From Streptomyces sp. NBS 14/10 (lineage in GTDB: Bacteria > Actinomycetota > Actinomycetes > Streptomycetales > Streptomycetaceae): a stretch of DNA of 64,000 nt. The position numbers and the translations under genes were made by a program. Location: positions 268,289-332,288 of the forward strand of contig NZ_NCSM01000011.1 of assembly GCF_002224125.1 (NCBI RefSeq), in the 5' to 3' direction. Below are positions 10,455 to 19,377 of this stretch, in pieces; positions within the stretch are counted from its first letter, which is position 1; the number at the start of each line of letters is the position of its first letter. The notes below the pieces were generated by a model, which made no database searches, was not told the origin of the DNA, and saw only the letters and a list, made by a program, of their open reading frames with translations.

Positions 10455-11735
10455 ATGATGGGCATGGGCATCCGAGGTGTTCGTACGGCGATCAAGCTCG
10501 CCACGTTCCGGACCATGATGGCGGGGGCCGCGCTGTCCGGGGATCCCGCCGCGAAACTGCTGGGGAGACGGCAGCCCGCGGATCCGTTCCCGCTGTACGA
10601 ACAGATCCGGGAGCACGGCGATGTCTACCGCAGCAAACTCGGGATCTTCTGCACCGTCTCACACGCCCAGTGTCGAGCGGTCCTGAAGGACCCCCGGTTC
10701 GGTATGCCGGTTCCCCCGTCGCCCCCGGCCTGGGAGATGCGCCAAGGCGACGCGGATACGCTGATCCACCCCATCGAGCGGTCGCTGCTGGCGGTGAATC
10801 CCCCCGAGCACACCCGGCTGCGCAGACTTGTCGCGCCCTGGTTCACCGCCAGTGCCCTCCGCACCCGCGCCGCCAGGGTCGAGAAGATCGTCCACAGCCA
10901 TCTGGACCGCGTCTCCGGCGGCCAGGACTTCGATCTGGTCCGTGACTTCACCGCGCAGGTGCCCACCGCCGTCATCGGTGACATGCTCGGCATCGAGATC
11001 GAGAACTACGAGCGGTTCGGCCGGTGGGGCATGGCACTGGCCACCACCATCGACGGCGTACGCACCATGGGCGAGCGCCGCATGGTGCGCTCGGTGCTGG
11101 CGGAGATGACGTCGTTCTTCACCCAGCTGATCGAAGAGAACCGCCGCACGCCCCGCGACAACGCGATCAGCGGCCTGGTCGGCGCCGAGGTCGACGGCCG
11201 GCCGGTCACCGACGAGGAGCTGATCGGGCTGATCGGGCTGCTGCTGGCGGCCGGTCTCGAGACCACCGTCAACCTCATCTCCAACAGCGTGCGCTTTCTG
11301 CTGGAGCACCCCGAACAGAAAAAACTCTTCCTCGACAACCCCGACACCGCGCCCGATGTGGTGGAAGAGGCTCTGCGCTACGACCCCCCGGCGATGTTCA
11401 CCGTACGGATGGCCCTCGAGGACGTCGAACTCGACAACCGGCGGATTCCGCGCGGCGGTTGGCTCGTACAACTGCTGGGGGGCGCCAACCGCGACCCGAA
11501 AGTGTTCACCGACCCTCATCGCTTCGATGTCACCCGGGGCAACGTCCGGGAGCACATCGCGTTCTCCGCCGGCGCCCATCACTGCGTCGGCTCAGGGCTG
11601 GCGAGGCTGGAGGCGGAGATCGCGCTGCGCGAGCTGTTCGCACGCTTCCCGGACATGCGGATCGCCGGTGATGTCACGATGCGGACCGCCCGCAGTGCAC
11701 GGGGTCCCCGGTCCATTCCGATCAGCGTCGCCTAG
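10455..11735 (+). CDS. Cytochrome P450
   Basis: 426 aa, soluble bacterial class. The I-helix oxygen-binding motif is AAGLETT, the K-helix ExxR is EEALR, and the haem loop is FSAGAHHCVGSG with ligand Cys377. The likely start is the first of two tandem ATGs, preceded by GAGGAG at 10441-10446. A hydrophobic/Met-rich N-terminus (MMGMGIRGVRTAIKLATFRTMMAG) is longer than in most soluble P450s. It lies 20 nt after the ligase in the same operon. Hydroxylation or epoxidation of the polyketide/isonitrile chain is inferred; the electron donors are not encoded in the window. Confidence 0.92.
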   Translation: MMGMGIRGVRTAIKLATFRTMMAGAALSGDPAAKLLGRRQPADPFPLYEQIREHGDVYRSKLGIFCTVSHAQCRAVLKDPRFGMPVPPSPPAWEMRQGDADTLIHPIERSLLAVNPPEHTRLRRLVAPWFTASALRTRAARVEKIVHSHLDRVSGGQDFDLVRDFTAQVPTAVIGDMLGIEIENYERFGRWGMALATTIDGVRTMGERRMVRSVLAEMTSFFTQLIEENRRTPRDNAISGLVGAEVDGRPVTDEELIGLIGLLLAAGLETTVNLISNSVRFLLEHPEQKKLFLDNPDTAPDVVEEALRYDPPAMFTVRMALEDVELDNRRIPRGGWLVQLLGGANRDPKVFTDPHRFDVTRGNVREHIAFSAGAHHCVGSGLARLEAEIALRELFARFPDMRIAGDVTMRTARSARGPRSIPISVA

Positions 11736-11806
11736 GCCGTCCGTCGGGCCCGATCCGTGCCATCGGGCCCGATCCGTAGATCCGTACCAAAGGAGCCAGA
11801 AGAACC

Positions 11807-12544
11807 ATGCGTGCCGAAGATGTGCGCCGCCACTACGCCACCCCGATCGGCGCCCCCGCCTACCCGCCGATGCTGCCCAAATACATCGATCGCGAGTACC
11901 TCAACATCTTCTATCGAACGGATCCGGACGCCGTCAGAGCCGTGACACCGGAGCCGCTGGAGGTCGAGGACCCCATCGTGCGGTTCGAGGTGATGAAGAT
12001 GAACGAGGTGACCGGGTACGGCCCCTACACCGAGGCCGGACAGGCCATCTCGGTCAGCTACCAGGGTGAACCCGGTGAGTATCTGCGCGCGATGTACCTG
12101 GACAGCTTCCCCGCCGCCGCCGGGGGACGCGAGGTCGGCGCCTATCCCAAGGTCCTGGGCTCACCGTCGCTCTACCTGGACAACGCCGCGCTCGTCGGCA
12201 CCCTCGACTACGGCTCGATCCGGGTGGCCACCGCCACCATGGGCTACAAACACCACGCCATGGACCCCGACGACGCCCGTGCGCAGATCAGCACCCCCAC
12301 CTACATGCTCAAGTTCGTCCCGGACTACGACGCGTCGATGCGGGCCTGCGAGCTGGTGCGCACGGAGATCACCGACATCGAGGTCAAGCAGGCGTGGACC
12401 GCGCCGGCCAGGCTGCAACTGTTCGAGCACGTCCTCGCTCCCCTGGCCGACCTGCCCGTTCTGGAGATCATCTCCGCGAGCCACATCGTCACGGACCTGA
12501 CGCTCGGTCCGATGAAACCGGTACACGACTACCTCGATCGCTGA
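11807..12544 (+). CDS. Acetoacetate decarboxylase-like protein
   Basis: 245 aa, the same length as clostridial acetoacetate decarboxylase, with matching blocks (YPK, VGTLDYG, VATATMGYKH, TYMLK, RLQLFEH). The Schiff-base lysine falls at residue 115, as in the clostridial enzyme. The next residue, usually a second lysine (Lys116) in the PKK motif, is Val116. Members decarboxylate beta-keto acids through an imine. Here it may trim a beta-keto intermediate or act as a different imine-forming enzyme on the cluster product. It is the last + strand gene of the operon and ends 13 nt from the convergent GTPase gene. AGGAG precedes the start at 11790-11794. Confidence 0.88.
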   Translation: MRAEDVRRHYATPIGAPAYPPMLPKYIDREYLNIFYRTDPDAVRAVTPEPLEVEDPIVRFEVMKMNEVTGYGPYTEAGQAISVSYQGEPGEYLRAMYLDSFPAAAGGREVGAYPKVLGSPSLYLDNAALVGTLDYGSIRVATATMGYKHHAMDPDDARAQISTPTYMLKFVPDYDASMRACELVRTEITDIEVKQAWTAPARLQLFEHVLAPLADLPVLEIISASHIVTDLTLGPMKPVHDYLDR

Positions 12545-12557
12545 CCTGGACACACTC

Positions 12558-14102
12558 CTACTCGCGCAGACACCAGTCAACGAAACCCCCAATGCTGGGG
12601 TCCACCCGCCCCTCCTCGTCCGCCACCGCCGCCGTACAGAAGAACCGGACCTCGCCGAACTCCAAATCCATCGTCTGCAACAGATTCCGCAACCCCAGCC
12701 GCTCACACAGCCAGTCCCGGGTTGTATCGCTGTCGTCCGGGCGGTCGGGCAGGAGCGCCGGCTGCCCGGTCAGCAGGTCCCTCTTGCTGACGGCGACGGC
12801 GAGACGGGCCTTGTCGAGGCGGGTGCCCATCGTGCGTACGGTCTGCACCGAGCGCGAGAACACGTCCTCCGGGTCGACCGTGGAGGCCAGCGTGCGGTCC
12901 ACCTTCGGGCCTGCCGGGTCGAGGCGGGTCCAGAACGCGTCGACGGCCATCGGGTCGAGGACGAACACGAAGACACGGGCCTCCCGGATATAGCGCAGCG
13001 CGTCGGTCTCCTCCCGGTTGACGAACCGCTCGCCGGCCGTGTCGAAGACATGCACCAGCCGCTCGGCGCGGCCGCTGCCTCGTACGAACGAATGGGCTCG
13101 GGGCAGTGTCTTCTGGGTGGGGCGGGTGTGGCCCTGGATCTCCAGGACCTCGTTCAGCACCCGCTGGTTGGCGGTCGACTCGGGGTCCGCGAGCCGGATC
13201 ACAGGACCGCCGTTCTCCGCGGTGTTCTCCAGTGACTTCACCATCGCCGCCATCAGCTGTGTCTTGCCCGCGGCCCGGCCGCCGATCAGCGGAAGGATCA
13301 GCTCGGGCATGTGTCCGGCGTCCGGGTTCATCGGCTTGCCGCAGTGTTCGTGCACGCAGTAGCCGCTCAGCCGGGCGTCCCTGCTCATCAGCATCAGCAG
13401 GGTCGGTATCCGCTCGTCGCAGGCGCACCGGCGCCGGAAGAGACCGAAGGTGCCGGGGCGGATGTCGGCGTGGCGGCGGCGGCAGGTCGCGCGGGGGCAG
13501 TCGTAGGCCGGATAGGGGACGCGTTCGAAGCAGCTGGGGCACAGCATGCCCCGGGGCAGCCCGCGCAGGATCATCACCGCGCGGTCGGCGGCCCGCAGGG
13601 TGAATGCGGTCAGCCGGGCGCCGGCCGTCAGCAGGGCCACGCCGAGCGCGTGCAGGCCGAGGAGCAGGCCCAGCACGGGTACCGCGACTGCTGCGCCGAC
13701 GCCGAGGCCCAGATAGAGGGTCAGGCCGTAGGGGACCGAGGCGGATCGGTGCATGGAGGGTGCGGTGAACTGGTCGGCGGTCACCCGGCGGTAGGCGTCG
13801 GTGACCGTACGGACGTACAGCCGCCGCCCCTGCGCGAGCAGTTGCCGCAGATCGCGGGTGGCGGGTCCGAAGAAGTAGTTGCGGTGGGCCCGTTCGTCGG
13901 CGGGGCGGTACGGCGGGATGGTCACGAACTCGGGGGTGCGCAGGCGCAGCACGCCGTTGAGCAACTGGCAGTAGCGCCACAGCAGTTCACTGACCAGGGC
14001 GGCGCCGCGCAGGGCCGCGATCGCCGGGACGAAGAGCAGGTAGAGCAGGAGCAGCGCCAGGTAGAGGGCGGGGACGATGATGAAGGTCAGGATGTCGCTC
14101 AT
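12558..14102 (-). CDS. Membrane-anchored TRAFAC-type GTPase (double-GTPase family), last gene of conflict operon
   Basis: 514 aa. Hydrophobic segments lie at ~5-32 and ~125-165. A cysteine-rich Zn-ribbon region follows (CPSC, CPRATC, CAC; ~190-260). The GTPase domain then has a P-loop GGRAAGKT at ~273-281, a G3-like DTAGE and a G4-like SKRD. A companion GTPase with the same architecture but no membrane segments is encoded two genes upstream, with the GAP1-like gene between them. I recall such pairs being described as double-GTPase/GAP1 conflict systems. It starts 7 nt after the GAP1-like gene. A membrane-localised regulator or effector role is inferred. Confidence 0.78.
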   Translation of the reverse strand: MSDILTFIIVPALYLALLLLYLLFVPAIAALRGAALVSELLWRYCQLLNGVLRLRTPEFVTIPPYRPADERAHRNYFFGPATRDLRQLLAQGRRLYVRTVTDAYRRVTADQFTAPSMHRSASVPYGLTLYLGLGVGAAVAVPVLGLLLGLHALGVALLTAGARLTAFTLRAADRAVMILRGLPRGMLCPSCFERVPYPAYDCPRATCRRRHADIRPGTFGLFRRRCACDERIPTLLMLMSRDARLSGYCVHEHCGKPMNPDAGHMPELILPLIGGRAAGKTQLMAAMVKSLENTAENGGPVIRLADPESTANQRVLNEVLEIQGHTRPTQKTLPRAHSFVRGSGRAERLVHVFDTAGERFVNREETDALRYIREARVFVFVLDPMAVDAFWTRLDPAGPKVDRTLASTVDPEDVFSRSVQTVRTMGTRLDKARLAVAVSKRDLLTGQPALLPDRPDDSDTTRDWLCERLGLRNLLQTMDLEFGEVRFFCTAAVADEEGRVDPSIGGFVDWCLRE

Positions 14103-14109
14103 CGCAGGC

Positions 14110-16563
14110 TCACCCCTCTTCCGGTCGGGGGCCGTCCGAGGGCCGCCGATGGTTGCGCTTGCGTCTCCACTTCTTCACGCGGCCCAGACGGTCTTCCGCG
14201 TACTGCTCATAGTCGTCGGCCAGCCGTGTGTTGTAGGGGCGGAGCGCGCGGGACAGGCGGTCCAGGTCCTCGGACCGCCAGTAGCGGGCCGCGTGCTGGC
14301 GCAGCGCACGGACGATCTCCACATGTGCCAGCGGCAGCGGGACCCGTTCGTAGTTGATCGCGATCACCCCGGTGACCTGGCTGAACAGCACCTCGTCGAC
14401 ACGGTCCGAGGTCGCCGCGGCCCCATAGACGCCGCGCAGATAGCCGTCGGCGAGGGAGAAGCCGAACTCCCCGATCTCGGTGCGCAGCCGGGCCGGGTCG
14501 GCGGGCACCCGGAGCATGGCGGGGAGCAGCCGGTAGTACTTCAGGGCGCGGGGGGCCGCCCAGGCGTCGATCTGCGGGATCCGGAACGCGCGGGCGAGCG
14601 CCGTGGCCTCGGTGGCCTCGCGCAGGGCCGTGTCCAGCTGGAGCGTGGTCCGTACGCACTCCCGGGTGACCGGGCGCAGCCAGGCGTCGCGTCCGGGCGC
14701 GGTGAGTGTGTCGCACAGCACCAGGCAGGCCCGTACCCCCTCCTCGTCCCGGACCTCCTGTTTCACCGCGCGGTCGAACCACTCGCCGACCGCCTCGTCC
14801 GCCGGACGGTCCGCCCCTTGGCCCGACGGCAGCCGGCGGGCGATCTCGGTCGCCTCCTCGTACGTCCAGGCCGGCGACGGCTGCCGCCACAGCCCCCGCA
14901 GCAGCTCCGCGTCCGGGGAGGCCTGGCCGCGCACCTCCAGGATCCTGAACAGCAGGTCGACCGTGCGGGTGGGCTGACGCTCGGCCTGCGCCAGCCAGTA
15001 GTGCTCAAGGAGCCCGGGCCGCTCGCCGAGGTCCCGCTCGCTCAGCAACGTGGCCGGGAACTGGGCGAACAGCTGCTCCTGACCGCCCCGCTCGTCCAGC
15101 ACCTCCTGCACCGCGGTCGCCAGCTGGGCCCTGAACTCCGGGAGGGTGTGCACGAGGTGGGCGACCTCCTCCCGCAGGTCGGGGCCCGCGCCGGAGGCGC
15201 CGAGCAGGGCGCGGGCCAGGTCCAGGCTCTGGGCCGTGAGCAGCTTCGGCGGCGGGGCGAGCCGAGCGCCCACCGCCCACAGCAGCAGCCGTACCTGCTG
15301 GCGGCTGTTGGCGGCTTCGCCGAGCATCCGCTGCCACAGGGCGGTGGCCCGCTCCCGCTCGGCGGGGCGCGTGATCGGCACCGGTCCTGGCGCGTTCTCC
15401 ACGACGGTCACATAGGCGCGGATCCGGGACTGGTGGAGCTTGCCCTCCAGCTCATGGTGGAGCGCTGTGTCACCGCCCGCCTCGGCGGCCGCGCTCAACA
15501 CCGCGAGCTGGTCGTCGTCCAGGTCCCGGTGGGCGTGGTGGATGTCCGCCGCCACCGCGGCCCGGCGCGGCCCGAGATGACCGGCCCTGGGCAGCCAGTC
15601 GATCACCGCGCGGAGGTCGGCGTCGGTCAGCTCCGTGCCGCCCGCCGCCGCGGCCGCCGCCACCGGGGCGTGCCAGTCGCCCAGCGCCCGCTCCTGGCCG
15701 TGTGTGTACTCGGCCGTCCACGACCACACCGAGCGGATCGCCCCGACCCCGATCCGGGTGAGCAGCCGTACCAGATGGTGGGTGGGCACCACCTCGGGGA
15801 AGCGGCCCGCGGAGAAGTCGAAGACGGTGTACGACTCCTCGTCGTCGGGGCCGAAGTCGGGCTGCGCGCCGGGCACCGTGCCGATCAGGTGCAGTCGGCT
15901 GCGGGTGGGGCGGAAGAGGTAGGTGGCGAAGGAGAGGGTGCGGGCCAGCGGGGGTGGCAGAAGGTAGCAGACGGTCGCGAACCAGTGGGCGATCCGGTCT
16001 GTCGTAGCGTCGATGACCACAACCGAGCCGTCCTCCGCGAGCGCCGCGAACACCGCCGCCAGCAGGGCCGGCAGCTGCTCGGCGTGCGGGTGCGCGCGGA
16101 GGAAGGCGCGCGCCGAGCGGGGGGACAGCGGGCCGCGTGGCAGGGGCGCGGGCAGCTCCGGAATCTCGGTCGTATCGGCGACGCGTACGGTCCACACCGG
16201 GGAGTCCCACAGCTCGATCGCGAGCGGACCACCACTGTCCGGCGTGAACTCGCTCTCGGTGTACAGGGCGTGGGCGAAGTAGTTGCCGAAGCGGCGTGCC
16301 GAGTCCCGGCCGGCGTACCGCACGCACAGCGTGGTGGCGCCGCCCCGCGGGTCCGGGATGTGGCAGAGGTTCACCGGGCAGCGGGCCAGCAGCTCGGGGG
16401 TGTCCGACTCGACCAGCGAGCGCGGTGGTTCGTACCCGGCAAGGCCCTCCACCCGGAGCCGGGTCTCGGCCGAGACCTGCTCGCTGACCGCGTTGAACTG
16501 GAAGCCCGCGGAATGGCTGAGCCCGTGCTCGCAGGAGGTGTAGTAGAGCTGCTGGAAGCTCAT
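14110..16563 (-). CDS. GTPase-associated protein 1 (GAP1)-like protein
   Basis: 817 aa. The N-terminus carries the GAP1-N2 type signature: FQQLYYTSCEHG, then GFQFNAVS, a VEGLAGYEPPR block and FGNYFAHALY. A long, Leu/Arg-rich, mostly helical middle and C-terminal half follows and ends in a basic tail. No transmembrane segments or enzymatic motif are evident. Family members are known only by constant linkage to TRAFAC-type GTPases; here the gene lies between two of them and overlaps the upstream GTPase stop by ATGA. The start ATG (16563) is where family similarity begins, although the frame is open further upstream. Confidence 0.8.
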   Translation of the reverse strand: MSFQQLYYTSCEHGLSHSAGFQFNAVSEQVSAETRLRVEGLAGYEPPRSLVESDTPELLARCPVNLCHIPDPRGGATTLCVRYAGRDSARRFGNYFAHALYTESEFTPDSGGPLAIELWDSPVWTVRVADTTEIPELPAPLPRGPLSPRSARAFLRAHPHAEQLPALLAAVFAALAEDGSVVVIDATTDRIAHWFATVCYLLPPPLARTLSFATYLFRPTRSRLHLIGTVPGAQPDFGPDDEESYTVFDFSAGRFPEVVPTHHLVRLLTRIGVGAIRSVWSWTAEYTHGQERALGDWHAPVAAAAAAGGTELTDADLRAVIDWLPRAGHLGPRRAAVAADIHHAHRDLDDDQLAVLSAAAEAGGDTALHHELEGKLHQSRIRAYVTVVENAPGPVPITRPAERERATALWQRMLGEAANSRQQVRLLLWAVGARLAPPPKLLTAQSLDLARALLGASGAGPDLREEVAHLVHTLPEFRAQLATAVQEVLDERGGQEQLFAQFPATLLSERDLGERPGLLEHYWLAQAERQPTRTVDLLFRILEVRGQASPDAELLRGLWRQPSPAWTYEEATEIARRLPSGQGADRPADEAVGEWFDRAVKQEVRDEEGVRACLVLCDTLTAPGRDAWLRPVTRECVRTTLQLDTALREATEATALARAFRIPQIDAWAAPRALKYYRLLPAMLRVPADPARLRTEIGEFGFSLADGYLRGVYGAAATSDRVDEVLFSQVTGVIAINYERVPLPLAHVEIVRALRQHAARYWRSEDLDRLSRALRPYNTRLADDYEQYAEDRLGRVKKWRRKRNHRRPSDGPRPEEG

Positions 16564-17750
16564 CGGCCGCGGCCCGCCTTCGGCACCGACCCGAACTCGC
16601 TCAGCAGCCACAGCAGCGGATCCGCCACCCGGTAGGGCTGGATTCCGGTGTCGGCGACCCGGGCCTCGGGGGTGGCGCTGCGGCCCAGTGCGGAGACGCC
16701 GAAGTAGCGGTAGCGGGCGAAGGTGTTCTCCAGGGACTGGTCGATGGGCACCCCGTCCCACTCCCTGAGCAGCTGACGCACCTCCTCGTGGACGCTGAGG
16801 CTGTCGCCGACGTCGAAACGGCCGAGCGCGGGTGCGTGCGACCGCAGCGGGCTGCCGTTCTCCATCAGATGCCAGAAGGCGTCCATCTTGGAGAAGACGA
16901 CCGCGATCGGGGTGTCGACCTTCGCCGCCTTGCCACCCTGCGCGGCCAGCAGCATGCTGCTCACCCGGCTCAGCACGTTGATCGGCGGGTCGATGCCGTC
17001 CTCGCCCGGCAGCGCCGTACCGGGCGCCGCGCTGTCCCGGGCGCCCGGCATCTGCAGCGGGTCGAGCAGCAGGATGATGCCGTCCGCGTTGGTCAGATAC
17101 CGGGTGTTCAGCTCCACGCTCTCCCGGCTGTTGAAGTCCTCGCCCGCCGTGTCGAAGAACGACAGCACGCTGTGCTGCGGCCGCTCCCCGAACAGCCGCT
17201 TGCGGCGCAGCCCGAACCTGAACACCAGCGGTTCCACCCGGTTGGCGTTGGTCGTCGCGGTCTGCGTGGGCGGAAACATCTGCCGGTCGCGGTAGAGCCG
17301 GTCCTCGTACTCCGAGCTGTAGCGGCGCATGGTGGTGTCGTCCAGGCCCATCAGCGAAGCGCCGAAGGCCTCGCCGATCTTGTTGCGCATCTCGTGCAGC
17401 AGCACGGTCATGTAGATCGTCTTGCCGGACGATCGCGCGCCCACCATCGCGATCAGCCGGTTCTCCACCATCCCGAACTGCACCGGCAGTTCGACATGGC
17501 AGACCGGGCAGACGCGGTACGTCGTCTCGCCGTCGCAGTCCGGGCACACCGCCGTCGACTTGCGGCCGTCGGCGGCGAAGTCCGGGCCCACGTCGTGGCT
17601 GGGGCGCCTGCCGAAGCGTTCGTCGAGGACCGGGTCGCGGCGGCGCTGACACTGCTTGCGGGTGCGGCTGAGCCGACTGTTGCAGCGGAAGCGGATCTCG
17701 CTCGGGGCGAAGGTCTCGTAGCAGTAGGGGCAGGTGAGTCGTTTGGCCAT
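16560..17750 (-). CDS. Zn-ribbon TRAFAC-type GTPase (double-GTPase family)
   Basis: 396 aa, cytosolic. The first ~100 residues contain zinc-binding cysteine pairs: CPYC, a spaced Cys pair at ~23-34, CPDC and CPVC. The GTPase domain follows with P-loop GARSSGKT at ~104-111, G3 FDTAGEDF and G4 FSKMD. It is paired with the membrane-anchored GTPase encoded two genes downstream. It overlaps the GAP1-like gene by 4 nt and abuts the Hsp70-like gene stop with no gap. A nucleotide-dependent switch in the conflict operon is the likely role; the trigger is unknown. Confidence 0.8.
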   Translation of the reverse strand: MAKRLTCPYCYETFAPSEIRFRCNSRLSRTRKQCQRRRDPVLDERFGRRPSHDVGPDFAADGRKSTAVCPDCDGETTYRVCPVCHVELPVQFGMVENRLIAMVGARSSGKTIYMTVLLHEMRNKIGEAFGASLMGLDDTTMRRYSSEYEDRLYRDRQMFPPTQTATTNANRVEPLVFRFGLRRKRLFGERPQHSVLSFFDTAGEDFNSRESVELNTRYLTNADGIILLLDPLQMPGARDSAAPGTALPGEDGIDPPINVLSRVSSMLLAAQGGKAAKVDTPIAVVFSKMDAFWHLMENGSPLRSHAPALGRFDVGDSLSVHEEVRQLLREWDGVPIDQSLENTFARYRYFGVSALGRSATPEARVADTGIQPYRVADPLLWLLSEFGSVPKAGRGR

Positions 17751-19373
17751 TCAGGTCACTCGCAGCCGGTGCAGCGCCGTGGGGCGGATGTCGATGTCGC
17801 GGTCTTGTTCTGAGTCGGGGCCGGAGTCGGGGCCGTCCACCGGGAAGCAGACGAGCCAGGAGGGGCCTTTGGTGCTGGGGAGGGGGAACTCCACGATGAG
17901 GGGGGCGCCGGCCGGGAGGCGCTGGGCGGGGACCTCGTGGAGGACGGTGCCCTCGGCCGTGCTGGTGGGGCGGTAGCGGCCGAGGCCATGGACGATCCGC
18001 AGGGCGGGGAGGTCACAGCCGGTCCGGGCGGTGAAGGTGACGGTCGCGACGCGGGCGCCGGTCAGGCGGCGGCGCAGGGAGGGTTCGTACTCGACGATGG
18101 GGGGTTCGGCCGGGATACGCAGGGAGGCGGCGCCCTCGGTGTCGACGGCGGGGTCGGGGACCAGGGCCTCGACGGTGAGCGTGACCGCGCCTCGGCCGAC
18201 GGGGAGGTCCAGGCCGCCGTCGTGTTCGTAGACCCGGCGCTGACAGCGGATGTCGCCGTCGCGAGGGCCGTCGCCGGCCGTGGTCACGTCCTCGCGGCGC
18301 CAGCGGACGCGAGCGGTGAGGGCGGAGTCGGGCCAGGCCCAGAGGACGAGGAGGTGGTCGTCTCGGCGGATGGCCTGGAGTTGGGTCACCGGGACGGAGC
18401 GGACGGTGGAGGCCTGGGCCGGTTCTGGCCGCGGCGTTTCGGGTTCTGGTTCGGGTTCTGGTTCTGGTGTGGGGATGGGTGCTACTTCTGGTTCGGGTGT
18501 GGGGATGGGTGGGGTGGTCGCGGTGGGTGGTTCACTGTCGGGCGGTGGGGGTTGCTCGCGCCCGCGCGGCGGGGTCGGCACGGCCCCGGGCCCCTTGGGG
18601 GCGTTGTCGGGTGGGGCGTTCTGTGGTTCGGGATCCGCCACGGGAATGGACCAGGGTTGCGGTTCCGGGTCCTCCAGGGGAGAGGGAAAGTGGGTCCTCG
18701 CGGGTGCCGGGCCGGTGGCTATGCGGAGGAGGCCGAAGTCCTCCAGGAGCAGGAGGCCGTGTACGACGGCCAGTTCTGGGGTCCGGCAGCGCATCGTCAG
18801 GCCCTGGGCATCGGCGAGGTTTTCGATGTCCGTGCGGTGGGCGGGCGTTGTGTACAGGTCGCCGGAGAGGAGTACGGCGTCCGGGGCTGCCTCGGTCAGT
18901 TCCTGGGCTATCGCCGTGAGGGCGTGGTCGTCGGCCAGCTGTGCGGTGCGCGTGGTGACGATGCGTACCGTCAGATCCGGGGTGATGGCGAGGACCGTCA
19001 GGTCCACTGTGGTCGCGGCCTGGTCGACCACCAGCACCGTGCGGTGTACGCCCTCGTCGATCGCACCGTAGTGCAGGGCGACCGCGACCGGTTCCGGGAC
19101 GATTCTGTTGACGCGGAGGCCGGCGTCCTCGGCGGCGCGGCGGAGGTCGGCCTCGGCCTCGCGGCCGGCGGCGGCCGGCAGGCCGAGCACCGCCTCCTCA
19201 CCCGTGGCCACCGCCTCCTCGCCCGTGACTTCGGCAAGGAGCATGGTCAGTGCGGTGGCGGGGTCGGCGACTCCGTCCGTTCCGGCCAGGTCCGTCGCCG
19301 TTACGGTCGGGCGCCCTTCCGGGTCGAGTCGGCCGATGCGGGCGATGCGGTGGCCGATGGCGATGCCGAGCAT
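17751..19373 (-). CDS. Degenerate Hsp70/actin-fold ATPase with Pro-Glu linker and C-terminal beta domain
   Basis: 540 aa. Residues ~1-220 keep a reduced Hsp70/ASKHA fold: VLGLPAAAGREAEADLRRAAEDAGL, IVPEPVAVALHYG and VLVVDQAATTVDLTVL (phosphate-2-like). It starts LGIAIGH where DnaK has GIDLGTT, so nucleotide hydrolysis may be weak. A proline/glutamate-rich linker with PIPTPEPE repeats follows at ~260-330. The C-terminal ~200 residues look beta-rich (Fn3-like segments with LPVGRGAVTLTVEAL). No substrate-binding domain of DnaK type is seen. It sits between the AAA+ and GTPase genes with spacings of 4 and 0 nt, suggesting a scaffold or sensor in the complex. Confidence 0.68.
   Translation of the reverse strand: MLGIAIGHRIARIGRLDPEGRPTVTATDLAGTDGVADPATALTMLLAEVTGEEAVATGEEAVLGLPAAAGREAEADLRRAAEDAGLRVNRIVPEPVAVALHYGAIDEGVHRTVLVVDQAATTVDLTVLAITPDLTVRIVTTRTAQLADDHALTAIAQELTEAAPDAVLLSGDLYTTPAHRTDIENLADAQGLTMRCRTPELAVVHGLLLLEDFGLLRIATGPAPARTHFPSPLEDPEPQPWSIPVADPEPQNAPPDNAPKGPGAVPTPPRGREQPPPPDSEPPTATTPPIPTPEPEVAPIPTPEPEPEPEPETPRPEPAQASTVRSVPVTQLQAIRRDDHLLVLWAWPDSALTARVRWRREDVTTAGDGPRDGDIRCQRRVYEHDGGLDLPVGRGAVTLTVEALVPDPAVDTEGAASLRIPAEPPIVEYEPSLRRRLTGARVATVTFTARTGCDLPALRIVHGLGRYRPTSTAEGTVLHEVPAQRLPAGAPLIVEFPLPSTKGPSWLVCFPVDGPDSGPDSEQDRDIDIRPTALHRLRVT
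18460..18510. repeat. 30-bp-period repeat encoding Pro-Glu linker of the Hsp70-like protein
   Basis: Two 21-nt copies (GGTTCKGGTGTGGGGATGGGT) begin at 18460 and 18490. GGTTCTGG-type units continue on the 18421-18460 side. On the coding strand they give PIPTPEPE repeats, so copy number would change linker length in frame. Confidence 0.75.
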
Positions 19374-19377
19374 GTGT

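Noticed and set aside
14077..16635. 852-codon plus-strand frame through the GAP1-like gene
   Set aside because: Shadow frame; GAP1 signature and overlaps support the minus strand.
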